In this document: one piece after another, positions 1 through 6,777 of the stretch | Layout: each line of letters opens with the position of its first letter | Numbering within the stretch: position 1 is the first letter of the stretch | Assembly (NCBI RefSeq): GCF_009377235.1 | Contig: NZ_VMNX01000088.1 | Span: forward strand, 1-34,444 | Direction of reading: 5' to 3' | Length of the DNA: 34,444 nucleotides | Origin: Streptomyces acidicola | Lineage (GTDB): Bacteria > Actinomycetota > Actinomycetes > Streptomycetales > Streptomycetaceae | Translations under genes and position numbers: made by a program | Notes under the pieces: generated by a model | What the model was told of the DNA's origin: nothing | The model's database searches: none | What the model saw: the letters and a program-made list of their open reading frames with translations, nothing else

Positions 1-102
1 CCTCCCCTCCGCTCCCCTCCGCCGACGCAGCTCGCGTTCACGACGGGCCGGCCGCAGGACCGCGGAAGCCCGGGCATCCGCCCGATGCGGGGCCGACGCA
101 AG

Positions 103-140
103 AAAAACCGGCCTGGTCGTCCGATGACGACCAGGCCGGT
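103..140 (-). terminator. Rho-independent terminator of tRNA-Ala
   Basis: A perfect 14-bp inverted repeat (107-120 with 127-140, 6-nt loop) is followed on the minus strand by a short T run (complement of the A run at 103-107). It sits 10 nt downstream of the tRNA-Ala 3' end, the expected place for its terminator. Confidence 0.85.
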
Positions 141-149
141 CATGTGGTG

Positions 150-222
150 TGGAGCCTAGGGGAGTCGAACCCCTGACATCTGCCATGCAAAGACAGCGCT
201 CTACCAACTGAGCTAAGGCCCC
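150..222 (-). tRNA. tRNA-Ala (anticodon UGC)
   Basis: The reverse complement folds as a 73-nt cloverleaf. It has a 7-bp acceptor stem (GGGGCCT with AGGCTCC), a D arm containing AGCTCAGTTGGTAGAGC, an anticodon loop TTTGCAT with UGC at positions 34-36, and a T arm containing GGTTCGACTCC. The acceptor stem has the G3-U70 wobble that is the identity element for alanyl-tRNA synthetase. The encoded 3' end reads A-CACC, so the CCA tail is not encoded and must be added by the CCA-adding enzyme. Confidence 0.97.
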
Positions 223-355
223 GGAAGGGCAGCATCCACCCGGAGGATTTCGCCACCGGGAGGCGCCGCAGACCAGAGTACCGGGTCACCCCCGGGATCT
301 CGCAAAAAGATTGGGGGTCCCCGTGAACGACCACTCTCCGTAAGATGCACGTCGT

Positions 356-373
356 GGTTCGCTGGAGCGAACC
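356..373. promoter_or_regulatory. Inverted repeat in the leader of the XRE-type gene
   Basis: GGTTCGCT and AGCGAACC form an 8-bp inverted repeat around a 2-nt centre. It lies between a TAnnnT-type -10 candidate (TAAGAT, 341-346) and the ribosome binding site of the DNA-binding protein at 405. It could be an autoregulatory operator or a leader hairpin. No good -35 box is visible, so the promoter itself is uncertain. Confidence 0.3.
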
Positions 374-404
374 GCGGTATTTGGGGAAGCGATGGGGAGA
401 CGCA

Positions 405-953
405 ATGGACGCCGCACAACAGGAAGCGACCGCAAGAGCCCGGGAGCTGCAGCGGAACTGGTACGGAGAGCCGTTGGGGGCGCTCTTCCGTAGGCTCATC
501 GACGACCTGGGGCTCAACCAGGCTCGTCTGGCGGGGGTTCTGGGGCTGTCCGCGCCGATGCTGTCGCAGCTGATGAGCGGTCAGCGCGCCAAGATCGGCA
601 ACCCTGCGGTGGTCCAGCGCGTTCAGTTGCTGCAGGACCTTGCGGGGCAGGTCGCTGACGGCAGCGTGAGCGCCGCCGAGGCGACCGAGCGCATGGACGA
701 GATCAAGAAGTCGCAGGGGGGCTCCGTGCTCAATAACACCACGCAGTCGACGACGAGTTCGGGGGCGCCCACGGTCAAGCGGGTGGTCCGCGAGATCCAG
801 TCGCTGCTGCGCTCGGTGGCGGCCGCGGGAGACATCATCGAGGCGGCGGACACCCTCGCCCCGACCCACCCGGAACTGGCAGAGTTCCTCCGGGTGTACG
901 GCGCCGGCCGCACCTCCGACGCGGTCACCCACTATCAGACCCACCAGAACTGA
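405..953 (+). CDS. XRE/HTH-type DNA-binding protein
   Basis: This 182-residue protein has a helix-turn-helix of the XRE (Cro/CI-like) type near its N-terminus. The motif covers roughly residues 28-60 and contains the sequences LNQARLAGVLGLS and MLSQLMSGQR. After a Ser/Thr/Gly-rich linker the C-terminal half is predicted helical. The frame is open further upstream to an ATG at 345, but ATG 405 is chosen because GGGGAG sits 5 nt before it and the residues encoded between 345 and 405 look non-coding. There is no signal peptide or membrane segment, so the protein should act in the cytoplasm as a transcription regulator. It lies directly upstream of, and in the same direction as, the Ser/Thr kinase at 1271; regulation of, or phosphorylation by, that kinase is only an inference. 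DNA targets are unknown. Confidence 0.85.
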   Translation: MDAAQQEATARARELQRNWYGEPLGALFRRLIDDLGLNQARLAGVLGLSAPMLSQLMSGQRAKIGNPAVVQRVQLLQDLAGQVADGSVSAAEATERMDEIKKSQGGSVLNNTTQSTTSSGAPTVKRVVREIQSLLRSVAAAGDIIEAADTLAPTHPELAEFLRVYGAGRTSDAVTHYQTHQN

Positions 954-1145
954 GCCCAAGTCCCGGTCGCCGCCGGGGAGGGTTCGGCGACCGGGAGTAC
1001 GACCGGCGGGAAAGTCGAGGGCGGAAGCAGTGGACAACGTCGCCGGAGCACGGGAACCGGCACTGGAGCAAGCAGCAGTGAGCGGAAGCAGGTAGAGGTA
1101 GCAAGGAGCTGACAGCGGGTTCCCGTGCGGCCCGGAATCCGGGAG

Positions 1146-1186
1146 GCCGAATATGCGCGTCACGGCAGGGAAGCCGAATATGCGCG
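1146..1186. repeat. 14-bp direct repeat upstream of the kinase gene
   Basis: GCCGAATATGCGCG occurs exactly at 1146-1159 and again at 1173-1186, 27 bp apart. It lies in the 317-bp gap (954-1270) between the XRE gene and the kinase. The rest of that gap is purine-rich on the plus strand, contains further GCCGAA fragments close to the kinase ribosome binding site, and shows no gene I would support. The repeats could be binding sites for a regulator of the kinase gene. Confidence 0.6.
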
Positions 1187-1270
1187 AACACCCGAGCGGG
1201 CCGAAGGGAGCCAAAGCGCTCGCCTGGGAACCAGCCGAGGGGGGAGCCGAAGGGGGAGCGACGCACAACC

Positions 1271-3139
1271 ATGGGTGAGGTCTTCGCCGGCCGGTACGAA
1301 CTGGTCGACCCGATCGGGCGCGGAGGGGTCGGCGCCGTGTGGCGCGCCTGGGACCACCGCCGGCGCCGCTATGTGGCGGCCAAGGTTCTGCAGCAGCGCG
1401 ACGCACACTCCCTGCTGCGCTTCGTACGGGAACAGGCCCTGCGGATCGATCACCCCCATGTGCTCGCGCCCACCAGCTGGGCCGCCGACGACGACCAGGT
1501 TCTGTTCACCATGGAACTGGTCACCGGAGGCTCACTGGTCAACCTCGTCAACGACTACGGCCCACTGCCGCCCGCCTTCGTCTGCGCCCTCCTCGATCAG
1601 CTCCTCTCCGGGCTCGCCGCGGTGCACGCGGAGGACGTCGTGCACCGCGACATCAAGCCCGCCAACGTTCTGCTGGAGGCCACCGGCACAGCCCGGCCGC
1701 ACCTCCGCCTCTCCGACTTCGGCATCGCGATGCGCCTGGGCGAACCCCGGCTGACCGAGACCGACTACGTGGTGGGGACACCCGGTTACTTCGCGCCCGA
1801 GCAGATGCTGGGCGCTGAGCCCGACTTCCCCGCCGACCTGTTCGCCGTGGGCCTGGTGGCCCTTTACCTCCTTGAGGGCGCCAAACCGGACGCCAAGGCA
1901 CTCATCGAGTACTTCGCCGACAGGGGCACGCCCGGGCCTCCGAAGGGTGTTCCGGAGCCTCTCTGGCAGGTCGTGGCCACGCTTCTGCAGCCCGACCCGA
2001 ACGCCCGCTTCCGCTCGGCCACGGGTGCCCGCAAGGCTCTCGTCTCCGCCGCCGAACTCCTTCCCGAGCCCGGCCCCGACGACGAGCTGGTGGAGGTCTT
2101 CGACCAGCTCGGTCCACTTCCCACGGGGTTCGGACCGAACGGCCCCCTGAGGAGGGCCTCGGGGCTGGACACGGGCGTCCGCCCGGGTACGAGCACGGGT
2201 GCGGGCTCGAACACGAACAGTGGCACCGGTACGCCTTCCTGGCCCGCGGCCGGGTCCGGCAGCAGTAACCCGTTCTCGCCAACTCCCGAGCCGGGCAGAG
2301 GCGCTGACGCGCCACCTCCGCGGTCGGGCCCCGGTGGCATACCGTCGGCCGGCTCGGATGTCACGCCGATGCCGCCGCCCGAGCCACCGCCGCTGACGTC
2401 GGGCAATGGCATGGGAGCCGCGCCGCCGTCTCCCTCGCCGGGCTCCATACCCCGGCGTCCGTCCACACCACCGCCCATGCCCCGGAACGCACCGTCTCCG
2501 ATCGGCTCAGACGGTGGGCAGTGGGAGTACGCGGTGGACACCGGAGCCCATGAGCGCCCGGTCGGACCCGAGTATGCGGAGAGTGCCCCGGGTGCCGTAC
2601 AGCCAGAGTCCGGCCCCATCGCCGTACCGCCGCGCCCCGAGCGCGACCCCGAGCCCGTGCAGCCGTCCACGATGTCGGACACCGGCAGCTTTCATCTCCC
2701 GCCGCCGCAGGGCCAGGTGACCGATGCTTCCGCCCAGGCGCCGACGCGTGACGAGGAGCATCAGGCACCGCACCACCCACATCAGCAGCCCGAGCAGCCG
2801 CCCACTCCTCCCACGCCGACCGCGCTGCCGCCCCAAGACCCTCAGGCCCCCTTCTACGCACCGCACCATTCCGAACCCCCGCATGTGCTCTCCCCCCAGC
2901 CGCACCCGCCCTTGAGTCACCTGTCCCCCGAGAACCCCTCTCAGGCGCCGACGACCGCGGTGCAGCAGCACGCTTACGTCTCTACTGGTTCATACACCGC
3001 TCAACCCCCGCAGGTTCCACGTCGGTCGAGAAGAATCTCGCGACGTCGCCCGGGCCCGCCCGCCAAGGTGGCCGTGCCGGTCCTCCTGCTCGCGCTGGCC
3101 TGCTTCGCGGTGGGTTTCTGGGCCCTGGCTCAGCTCTGA
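1271..3139 (+). CDS. Tail-anchored Hanks-type Ser/Thr protein kinase
   Basis: This 622-residue eukaryotic-like Ser/Thr kinase has its catalytic domain at about residues 8-270. It shows a glycine-rich loop (GRGGVGAVW, 17-25), ATP-binding Lys38 in VAAKV, the catalytic loop HRDIKPAN (125-132), the Mg-binding DFG (149-151) and an activation segment ending in GTPGYFAPEQ. All catalytic residues are present, so it should be active. About 300 residues of Pro/Ser/Gly/Gln-rich, probably disordered linker follow. An Arg-rich stretch and one hydrophobic segment (about 600-621) end at the stop codon, so there is no extracellular sensor of the PASTA kind; the protein would be held in the membrane by its tail. 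ATG 1271 is preceded by GGGGGAG at 1252-1258, a rather long spacing. Substrates are unknown; the XRE protein upstream is a candidate partner by position only. Confidence 0.92.
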   Translation: MGEVFAGRYELVDPIGRGGVGAVWRAWDHRRRRYVAAKVLQQRDAHSLLRFVREQALRIDHPHVLAPTSWAADDDQVLFTMELVTGGSLVNLVNDYGPLPPAFVCALLDQLLSGLAAVHAEDVVHRDIKPANVLLEATGTARPHLRLSDFGIAMRLGEPRLTETDYVVGTPGYFAPEQMLGAEPDFPADLFAVGLVALYLLEGAKPDAKALIEYFADRGTPGPPKGVPEPLWQVVATLLQPDPNARFRSATGARKALVSAAELLPEPGPDDELVEVFDQLGPLPTGFGPNGPLRRASGLDTGVRPGTSTGAGSNTNSGTGTPSWPAAGSGSSNPFSPTPEPGRGADAPPPRSGPGGIPSAGSDVTPMPPPEPPPLTSGNGMGAAPPSPSPGSIPRRPSTPPPMPRNAPSPIGSDGGQWEYAVDTGAHERPVGPEYAESAPGAVQPESGPIAVPPRPERDPEPVQPSTMSDTGSFHLPPPQGQVTDASAQAPTRDEEHQAPHHPHQQPEQPPTPPTPTALPPQDPQAPFYAPHHSEPPHVLSPQPHPPLSHLSPENPSQAPTTAVQQHAYVSTGSYTAQPPQVPRRSRRISRRRPGPPAKVAVPVLLLALACFAVGFWALAQL

Positions 3140-3251
3140 CCAGCGCGGCCCCACCTCCGGCTCGCCCCTGGACCCGGCTCTGCCCTTCCTCGCCGAGCCG
3201 GTACCTCAGCCCGTCGGTGCCTCAGCCCGGCGCCCGGCACGCCCGCCTGCA

Positions 3252-3328
3252 AGCTCGATCTGAGCTCTACCTGTGAGCTCGACCCGAGCTCTACCCGTTA
3301 GCTCAACCTGAGCTCGACCTGCGAGCTC
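3252..3328. repeat. 24-bp tandem repeat with alternating 11/13-bp AGCTC spacing
   Basis: Seven AGCTC pentamers start at 3252, 3263, 3276, 3287, 3300, 3311 and 3324. The spacing alternates strictly 11, 13, 11, 13, 11, 13, giving three imperfect 24-bp units plus the start of a fourth. Most copies extend to the palindrome GAGCTC. The array lies in the 200-bp gap between two convergent genes and ends 11 bp before the stop of the minus-strand gene. A role in termination or protein binding is possible but not shown. Confidence 0.8.
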
Positions 3329-3339
3329 GCCGCTTCCGT

Positions 3340-4839
3340 CTATCTCCGTGGCGCCCCGTGCCCCGGCCCCCTCACCGCCACCCCGTGCTCGGCGGCCACC
3401 ACTCCCGTCCGCCGCCGCGCCACGACCGTCCAGACCCCGAGTCCCAGGACGAGCAGGCTCCCGGTACCGATTCCGGTCACGGCGACCAGCTTCATCGCGG
3501 TGTCGTCGTCTCCGATGCCCTGAGCGCCGTCCGAGGCCCCCGTGGTCCCGGATTCCTCGCCGCCCCCGGAGCCTCCGGTACCCCCGGCGCCCGTCGCACC
3601 ACCCACCGACCCGCTCTCGGCAGTCTCCTGGTCCTCGGCTGTGACCTCGAACACCCCCACCGGATCGGAGGTCCCCAGATACCCCGGCCCTTCGGCCGCA
3701 GAACCGGTCACTCGTACCCGCAGCGTCAGCCCGAACGGCCCGTCGCCGAACCGGTCGGCGACCGGCGCCCCGAGGTGCACGGCGAGGTAGTACCAGCCCG
3801 CGAACCGCATGCCGCTCATCTGGTCGTCGCGGGCGAAGCGGTTGTCATAGCGGACGGGAGGCAGCGGGTCCAGGTCCGCGGACCTCTGACGGCCGTCGTA
3901 GCCGGCCGTCGCGTCATCCACGAATCCACGTACGGGGTTGTAGAGGGACATGACCAGCGCGTTGCCCACATAGCCGTCGTCGCCGCTGCTGGAACTGCCC
4001 AGCTCGGCCGTGGCGTACAACTGCTGTCCCCAGTCGACGGGCACCCGGTAATAGAGCGTCTGCCCGGCCCGGATGCCGTCCGTGTCCTCCCAGACCCCCT
4101 GAGCCACCGCGCTCGCCGTCGTGAAGCTCGAACCGCCCCTGCGGCGCTTGGCGTCGCCGGTGACGGCCGCGGGCGACGCGGAGTTCCACACCTCGGGTGC
4201 GCTCGTGGAACCGGCCTGTTTCGGGAGTGGCTCCATTACATAACCGAGCTCCAGTCCCCAGGCTCCGTCCGGAGATCCCTGTGTGCCCCGCGATCCCTGC
4301 GATCCCTGTGTGCCCAGCGTTCCCTGTGCTCCCTCGGAGGAGGTGACCGTCCCGACGCGCTCGACGAGCACGTAGTACGTTCCGGCCTCCTGGCACATGT
4401 ACGGATCGCGGCCGATCTGGCGCGACGCCCAGGCAGTTACGGGGTGCGGGCTGCCGGTGGGCCCGAAGCGCGCCGTCTCGGAGGAGCACCGGTGGCCGTT
4501 GGCGTCCTGCACGGTCACCTTGACGCCCTCCGCCGAGCCGACCGCCTTGCCCAGGCGGGGGACGGCCGTGGCGGAGACGTACGCGTTGGCCCCGTCGCCG
4601 AGTTCGAGGCGGTAGTAAAGCTTGCCGCCCTCACGGATGGAGCTGCGGTACGTCTTCCCGGGAGCGAGCATTACGGCGCCGGTGGTGCTCGGCATGCCGT
4701 CGACCCTGGTGGCGTCCTCGGCGAAGGCGTACGGGTCGGGCGTACCGGCCGCCCTGGCCTGTGCGGGCAGCGCCGCCGTCGCACACAGGGCCGCTCCCAC
4801 AACTGCCAACGCTCGCCACCAGACCGTGCGCCGCCCCAT
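3340..4839 (-). CDS. Secreted, C-terminally membrane-anchored protein of unknown function
   Basis: This protein of about 499 residues has a clear signal peptide (MGRR, hydrophobic core, cleavage probably after AQARA near residue 30). It has a large extracytoplasmic part, a Gly/Ser/Thr-rich linker, one C-terminal membrane span (near residues 450-475) and a short Arg-rich cytoplasmic tail, so most of it faces outside. Two similar beta-rich segments are suggested by repeated patterns such as KTYRSSIREGGKLYYRLEL and RAGQTLYYRVPVDW. Two cysteines (about residues 118 and 149) may form a disulfide. A collagen-like run of seven G-X-X triplets lies at about residues 170-190. The start at 4839 is preferred because it places the signal peptide at the N-terminus; the frame also allows a start at 4899 (519 residues). 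I do not recognise the family. It converges on the kinase gene. Confidence 0.8.
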   Translation of the reverse strand: MGRRTVWWRALAVVGAALCATAALPAQARAAGTPDPYAFAEDATRVDGMPSTTGAVMLAPGKTYRSSIREGGKLYYRLELGDGANAYVSATAVPRLGKAVGSAEGVKVTVQDANGHRCSSETARFGPTGSPHPVTAWASRQIGRDPYMCQEAGTYYVLVERVGTVTSSEGAQGTLGTQGSQGSRGTQGSPDGAWGLELGYVMEPLPKQAGSTSAPEVWNSASPAAVTGDAKRRRGGSSFTTASAVAQGVWEDTDGIRAGQTLYYRVPVDWGQQLYATAELGSSSSGDDGYVGNALVMSLYNPVRGFVDDATAGYDGRQRSADLDPLPPVRYDNRFARDDQMSGMRFAGWYYLAVHLGAPVADRFGDGPFGLTLRVRVTGSAAEGPGYLGTSDPVGVFEVTAEDQETAESGSVGGATGAGGTGGSGGGEESGTTGASDGAQGIGDDDTAMKLVAVTGIGTGSLLVLGLGVWTVVARRRTGVVAAEHGVAVRGPGHGAPRR

Positions 4840-4989
4840 CACGCGCCACCCCCTCGTCGTAGCCCCGGACGCCGCCCATCCTGCCCCGCCGGAGGACATG
4901 CCACCCGCACTCTGCGGACGCGGACCCGAAACGCCCCTCTACGAAGACCACAATTTTGCCTCTGCAACCAAATAAGTCACAGTAGCGAA

Positions 4990-5034
4990 CAAGCCAGGCG
5001 GTCAGGACAAGCAGTCAAGCCAGGCGGTCAGGAC
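4990..5034. repeat. 19-bp direct repeat with 26-bp period
   Basis: CAAGCCAGGCGGTCAGGAC is present exactly at 4990-5008 and 5016-5034. It lies between the 5' end of the secreted-protein gene and the terminator of the DLW-39 gene, in the likely promoter region of the former. A TAnnnT-type -10 candidate on the minus strand (complement of 4979-4984) is close to the first copy. Confidence 0.6.
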
Positions 5035-5045
5035 GGCCGAGAACA

Positions 5046-5074
5046 CAAAACCCCGACCGCGAGGCGGCCGGGGT
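5046..5074 (-). terminator. Terminator of the DLW-39 gene
   Basis: On the minus strand an 11-bp GC-rich stem (5050-5060 with 5064-5074, one G-U wobble, 3-nt loop) is followed by TTTTG. It begins 35 nt after the stop codon of the small gene at 5109-5237. Confidence 0.75.
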
Positions 5075-5108
5075 CTGCTCTGAGACTGATGTCGATAGCT
5101 GCAGACAC

Positions 5109-5237
5109 TCACGAACCCGTGGGCACGGAGTCAGTCGCCTCCGTCCACAGATCCTGCTCGGCGCGATCCGCCTGGATCTGGCGGTACACGAGGAGCCCGC
5201 CGATGGCGGCCAGTGCGACCAGGAGAAGCTTCTTCAC
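5109..5237 (-). CDS. DLW-39 family micro-protein
   Basis: This 42-residue protein starts at GTG 5237, with GAGG at the right distance upstream. It opens with KKLLLVALAAIGGLLVYRQ, one N-terminal hydrophobic helix, followed by a charged helix and the sequence EQDLWTEATD. The D-L-W triad and the length of about 40 residues fit the DLW-39 family, short single-span membrane proteins found near the gyrA end of the origin region in actinobacteria; their function is not known to me. An in-frame extension upstream to 5426 exists but has no coding character. It stands alone, between its own promoter (5283-5312) and terminator (5046-5074). Confidence 0.85.
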   Translation of the reverse strand: MKKLLLVALAAIGGLLVYRQIQADRAEQDLWTEATDSVPTGS

Positions 5238-5282
5238 CGCGCTACCTCGTCTTTCCTTGACGTAGGGGACCTCTGGCGCCCG

Positions 5283-5312
5283 ACTATACACACCGATCGA
5301 TATCGATCGGTG
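5283..5312 (-). promoter_or_regulatory. Candidate DLW-39 promoter overlapped by a 22-bp palindrome
   Basis: A perfect 22-bp palindrome (half site CACCGATCGAT, 5291-5312) lies just upstream of a TATAGT -10 candidate on the minus strand (complement of 5283-5288), about 45 nt before the DLW-39 start codon. The palindrome fills the spacer and -35 region, the classic position for a repressor operator. The rest of the 337-bp gap (5313-5574) is the upstream region of the small plus-strand gene at 5575; it is AT-richer than its surroundings and shows no gene or clear promoter. Confidence 0.5.
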
Positions 5313-5574
5313 ACCTGCATCGGCCCTCAACTCCGGCCCGGCACACAGCAGTAGAACCGGACGTCGCCGTTCCGATGAAAGGCCGATCACGCCGCACGAA
5401 GCGCGACATTCACTGGCAAACCACACTCATTACCAACTTTGCCACTTCTCTGCACCCATCCGGGTGGTGTTCATCCGAAGAGCTACGCACCACGAGCGTC
5501 GATCCACCACTTTTCGACCCACATACACATCATGAGGAAAGTACGCAAATCGCCCAACCCGAAAGTGAGAGGTC

Positions 5575-5907
5575 ATGGCCCGCAACAAGGTCAGGTCACT
5601 GTGGACCGCCGTCGTCACCGCCTTCCTCGCGCTGTGCAAGGCGCTTGGGCTCATCACGACCAAGGCCTCGGCGGCCGTACCGCAGACCGAGCGGGCCTGC
5701 AAGAGCACGCCGGCCGTGAAGGCGCCGGCATTGTCCACCCGGGCCCTGTCCCGCGGCCGCTTCCTGCCCCCCACGATGAGGCAGCGCATCCAAGCCGAGG
5801 CCCACGGCGCCGCCCCGGCCTGCCGCCAACGCGCATCCACACGGCTCCTCGCGGCCATCCCCACAGCCGCCGTCATGTCCGCCCTCCCTACAGGGGCTCT
5901 TCCCTAG
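5575..5907 (+). CDS. Small conserved-looking actinobacterial protein, function unknown
   Basis: This 110-residue protein starts at ATG 5575, with AGAGG close upstream (spacing only 2 nt). The N-terminus (MARNKVRSLW followed by TAVVTAFLALCKALGL) resembles a signal peptide or signal anchor, with a possible cleavage site around KASA-AVP. The rest is basic, rich in Ala, Pro, Arg and Thr, with no recognisable domain. It resembles small Streptomyces proteins that I recall being filed as a domain of unknown function (possibly DUF6344), but that match is from memory and unverified. A strong 16-bp hairpin follows at 5960-5991. It may be secreted. Confidence 0.6.
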   Translation: MARNKVRSLWTAVVTAFLALCKALGLITTKASAAVPQTERACKSTPAVKAPALSTRALSRGRFLPPTMRQRIQAEAHGAAPACRQRASTRLLAAIPTAAVMSALPTGALP

Positions 5908-5959
5908 CCCCACCTGACCCACGGGCGAACGGGCGAACTTGCGTACACCGCCCACACAC

Positions 5960-5991
5960 GAAGACCCCCACCAGATCTGGTGGGGGTCTTC
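5960..5991. terminator. Strong bidirectional terminator hairpin
   Basis: Positions 5960-5975 and 5976-5991 form a perfect 16-bp inverted repeat without a spacer. It lies between the plus-strand gene ending at 5907 and the minus-strand gene ending at 6091, so it can terminate both. Its stem begins GAAGACCCCCACCA, nearly the same as the tRNA-Ile terminator stem at 6504-6535. Confidence 0.8.
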
Positions 5992-6090
5992 GTCATGAGG
6001 GACCGCCGGCGCTCGAAGATGACATCAAGCGGCGTTGGGGAGTGGTCGCTGGAGTCCGCCCCGGTCCTCCGGCATCTGCTGCGGTTGCTG

Positions 6091-6441
6091 TCAGCTACTG
6101 GTGTCCGTTCCTCGGCGTCGGAACAAGTGCCGGGTGCCGCGTATGAAAACGATGAACACTGCCCGGACGGCCATGAACACGGTGGTGAGGGCGAACGCAC
6201 GGGCAATCACGAAAGAGATCGTGGCCCAGGGATCGGGTACGTCAAGAAGGACCGAGAGCTCTCCGAGCACTCCGACCACCCCGACCATGAACGGCAGCCA
6301 TTCCCAGTGAGTCCGTGGGCCCCGCCTCACGACTGTCTGCCGCCTGTGCCGCCGCCGACTGGTTATGCGGCTGAGGATGACGCTCAGGATGATCATCGAA
6401 ACGGGCACCCATAGGTCCGACCAGTGCACCGTGAGCTGCAC
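6091..6441 (-). CDS. Small polytopic membrane protein, function unknown
   Basis: This 116-residue protein starts at GTG 6441, with GGAGGA 3 nt upstream. It has about three hydrophobic segments (near residues 9-25, 49-66 and 76-100) separated by Arg-rich loops such as RRRHRRQTVVRRGPR, which is consistent with an inner-membrane protein following the positive-inside rule. Third codon positions are G/C-rich as in neighbouring genes, supporting real coding. The frame is open upstream to 6576, but that part would overlap the tRNA-Ile gene and its terminator, so it is rejected. No family is recognised. It may be read through from tRNA-Ile or have its own weak promoter. Confidence 0.55.
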   Translation of the reverse strand: MQLTVHWSDLWVPVSMIILSVILSRITSRRRHRRQTVVRRGPRTHWEWLPFMVGVVGVLGELSVLLDVPDPWATISFVIARAFALTTVFMAVRAVFIVFIRGTRHLFRRRGTDTSS

Positions 6442-6503
6442 GGCTCCTCCCCCCCCTACTGCCCCCTGCCTGTGCGAGGGGCTGATGTCAGCCGTAAACG
6501 TCA

Positions 6504-6535
6504 AAGACCCCCAACCATGACTGGTTGGGGGTCTT
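6504..6535 (-). terminator. Terminator of tRNA-Ile
   Basis: A perfect 14-bp stem (6504-6517 with 6522-6535) closes a TGAC loop 5 nt downstream of the tRNA-Ile 3' end. On the minus strand it ends in TCTTT. Confidence 0.8.
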
Positions 6536-6540
6536 GTCAC

Positions 6541-6617
6541 TGGTGGGGCTAACAGGATTTGAACCTGTGGCCTCATCCTTATCAGGGATGCGCTCTAACC
6601 AACTGAGCTATAGCCCC
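6541..6617 (-). tRNA. tRNA-Ile (anticodon GAU), CCA encoded
   Basis: The reverse complement forms a cloverleaf of 74 nt plus an encoded CCA (complement of 6541-6543). The acceptor stem is GGGGCTA with TAGCCCC, the anticodon loop is CTGATAA with GAU at 34-36, and the T arm contains GGTTCAAATCC. It lies downstream of the gyrA-DUF3566 genes in the same direction, the usual place in actinobacteria. Confidence 0.97.
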
Positions 6618-6721
6618 GCCGCGCTCTGCGGTGTGTCCCGCGCGCTGACTCCTGAAGATTAGCGCACGACCAGGGCAGTCCCAAAATCGATACCCGGGGA
6701 GGGCCGACCGGGGAGGAAGGC

Positions 6722-6741
6722 GCCCGATGGAGTCATCGGGC
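6722..6741 (-). terminator. Candidate terminator after the gyrA-DUF3566 genes
   Basis: An 8-bp perfect stem (GCCCGATG with CATCGGGC, loop GAGT) lies 36 bp downstream of the DUF3566 stop codon. There is no T run, which is common in Streptomyces terminators. Confidence 0.5.
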
Positions 6742-6777
6742 AACACCCCCCGCGGCAGCGTCCCGTGCGGTTACTCG

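Noticed and set aside
150..222. tRNA-Ala as an integration (att) site for a mobile element
   Set aside because: No integrase, excisionase or duplicated tRNA 3' end is visible in the neighbouring genes.
1125..1754. Plus-strand frame upstream of and into the kinase gene, with a repeated REAEYAR
   Set aside because: The repeat comes from the 14-bp DNA repeat. There is no good ribosome binding site, and the frame continues as a shadow inside the kinase.
3358..5265. 635-codon plus-strand frame across the secreted-protein and DLW-39 genes
   Set aside because: It is a GC-bias shadow: the minus-strand frames have a signal peptide, membrane span and ribosome binding sites, while this one has low-complexity Arg/Gly sequence.
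5904..6206. Alternative minus-strand frame over the hairpin region at 5960-5991
   Set aside because: It runs through the terminator hairpin and conflicts with the better supported membrane protein at 6091-6441.
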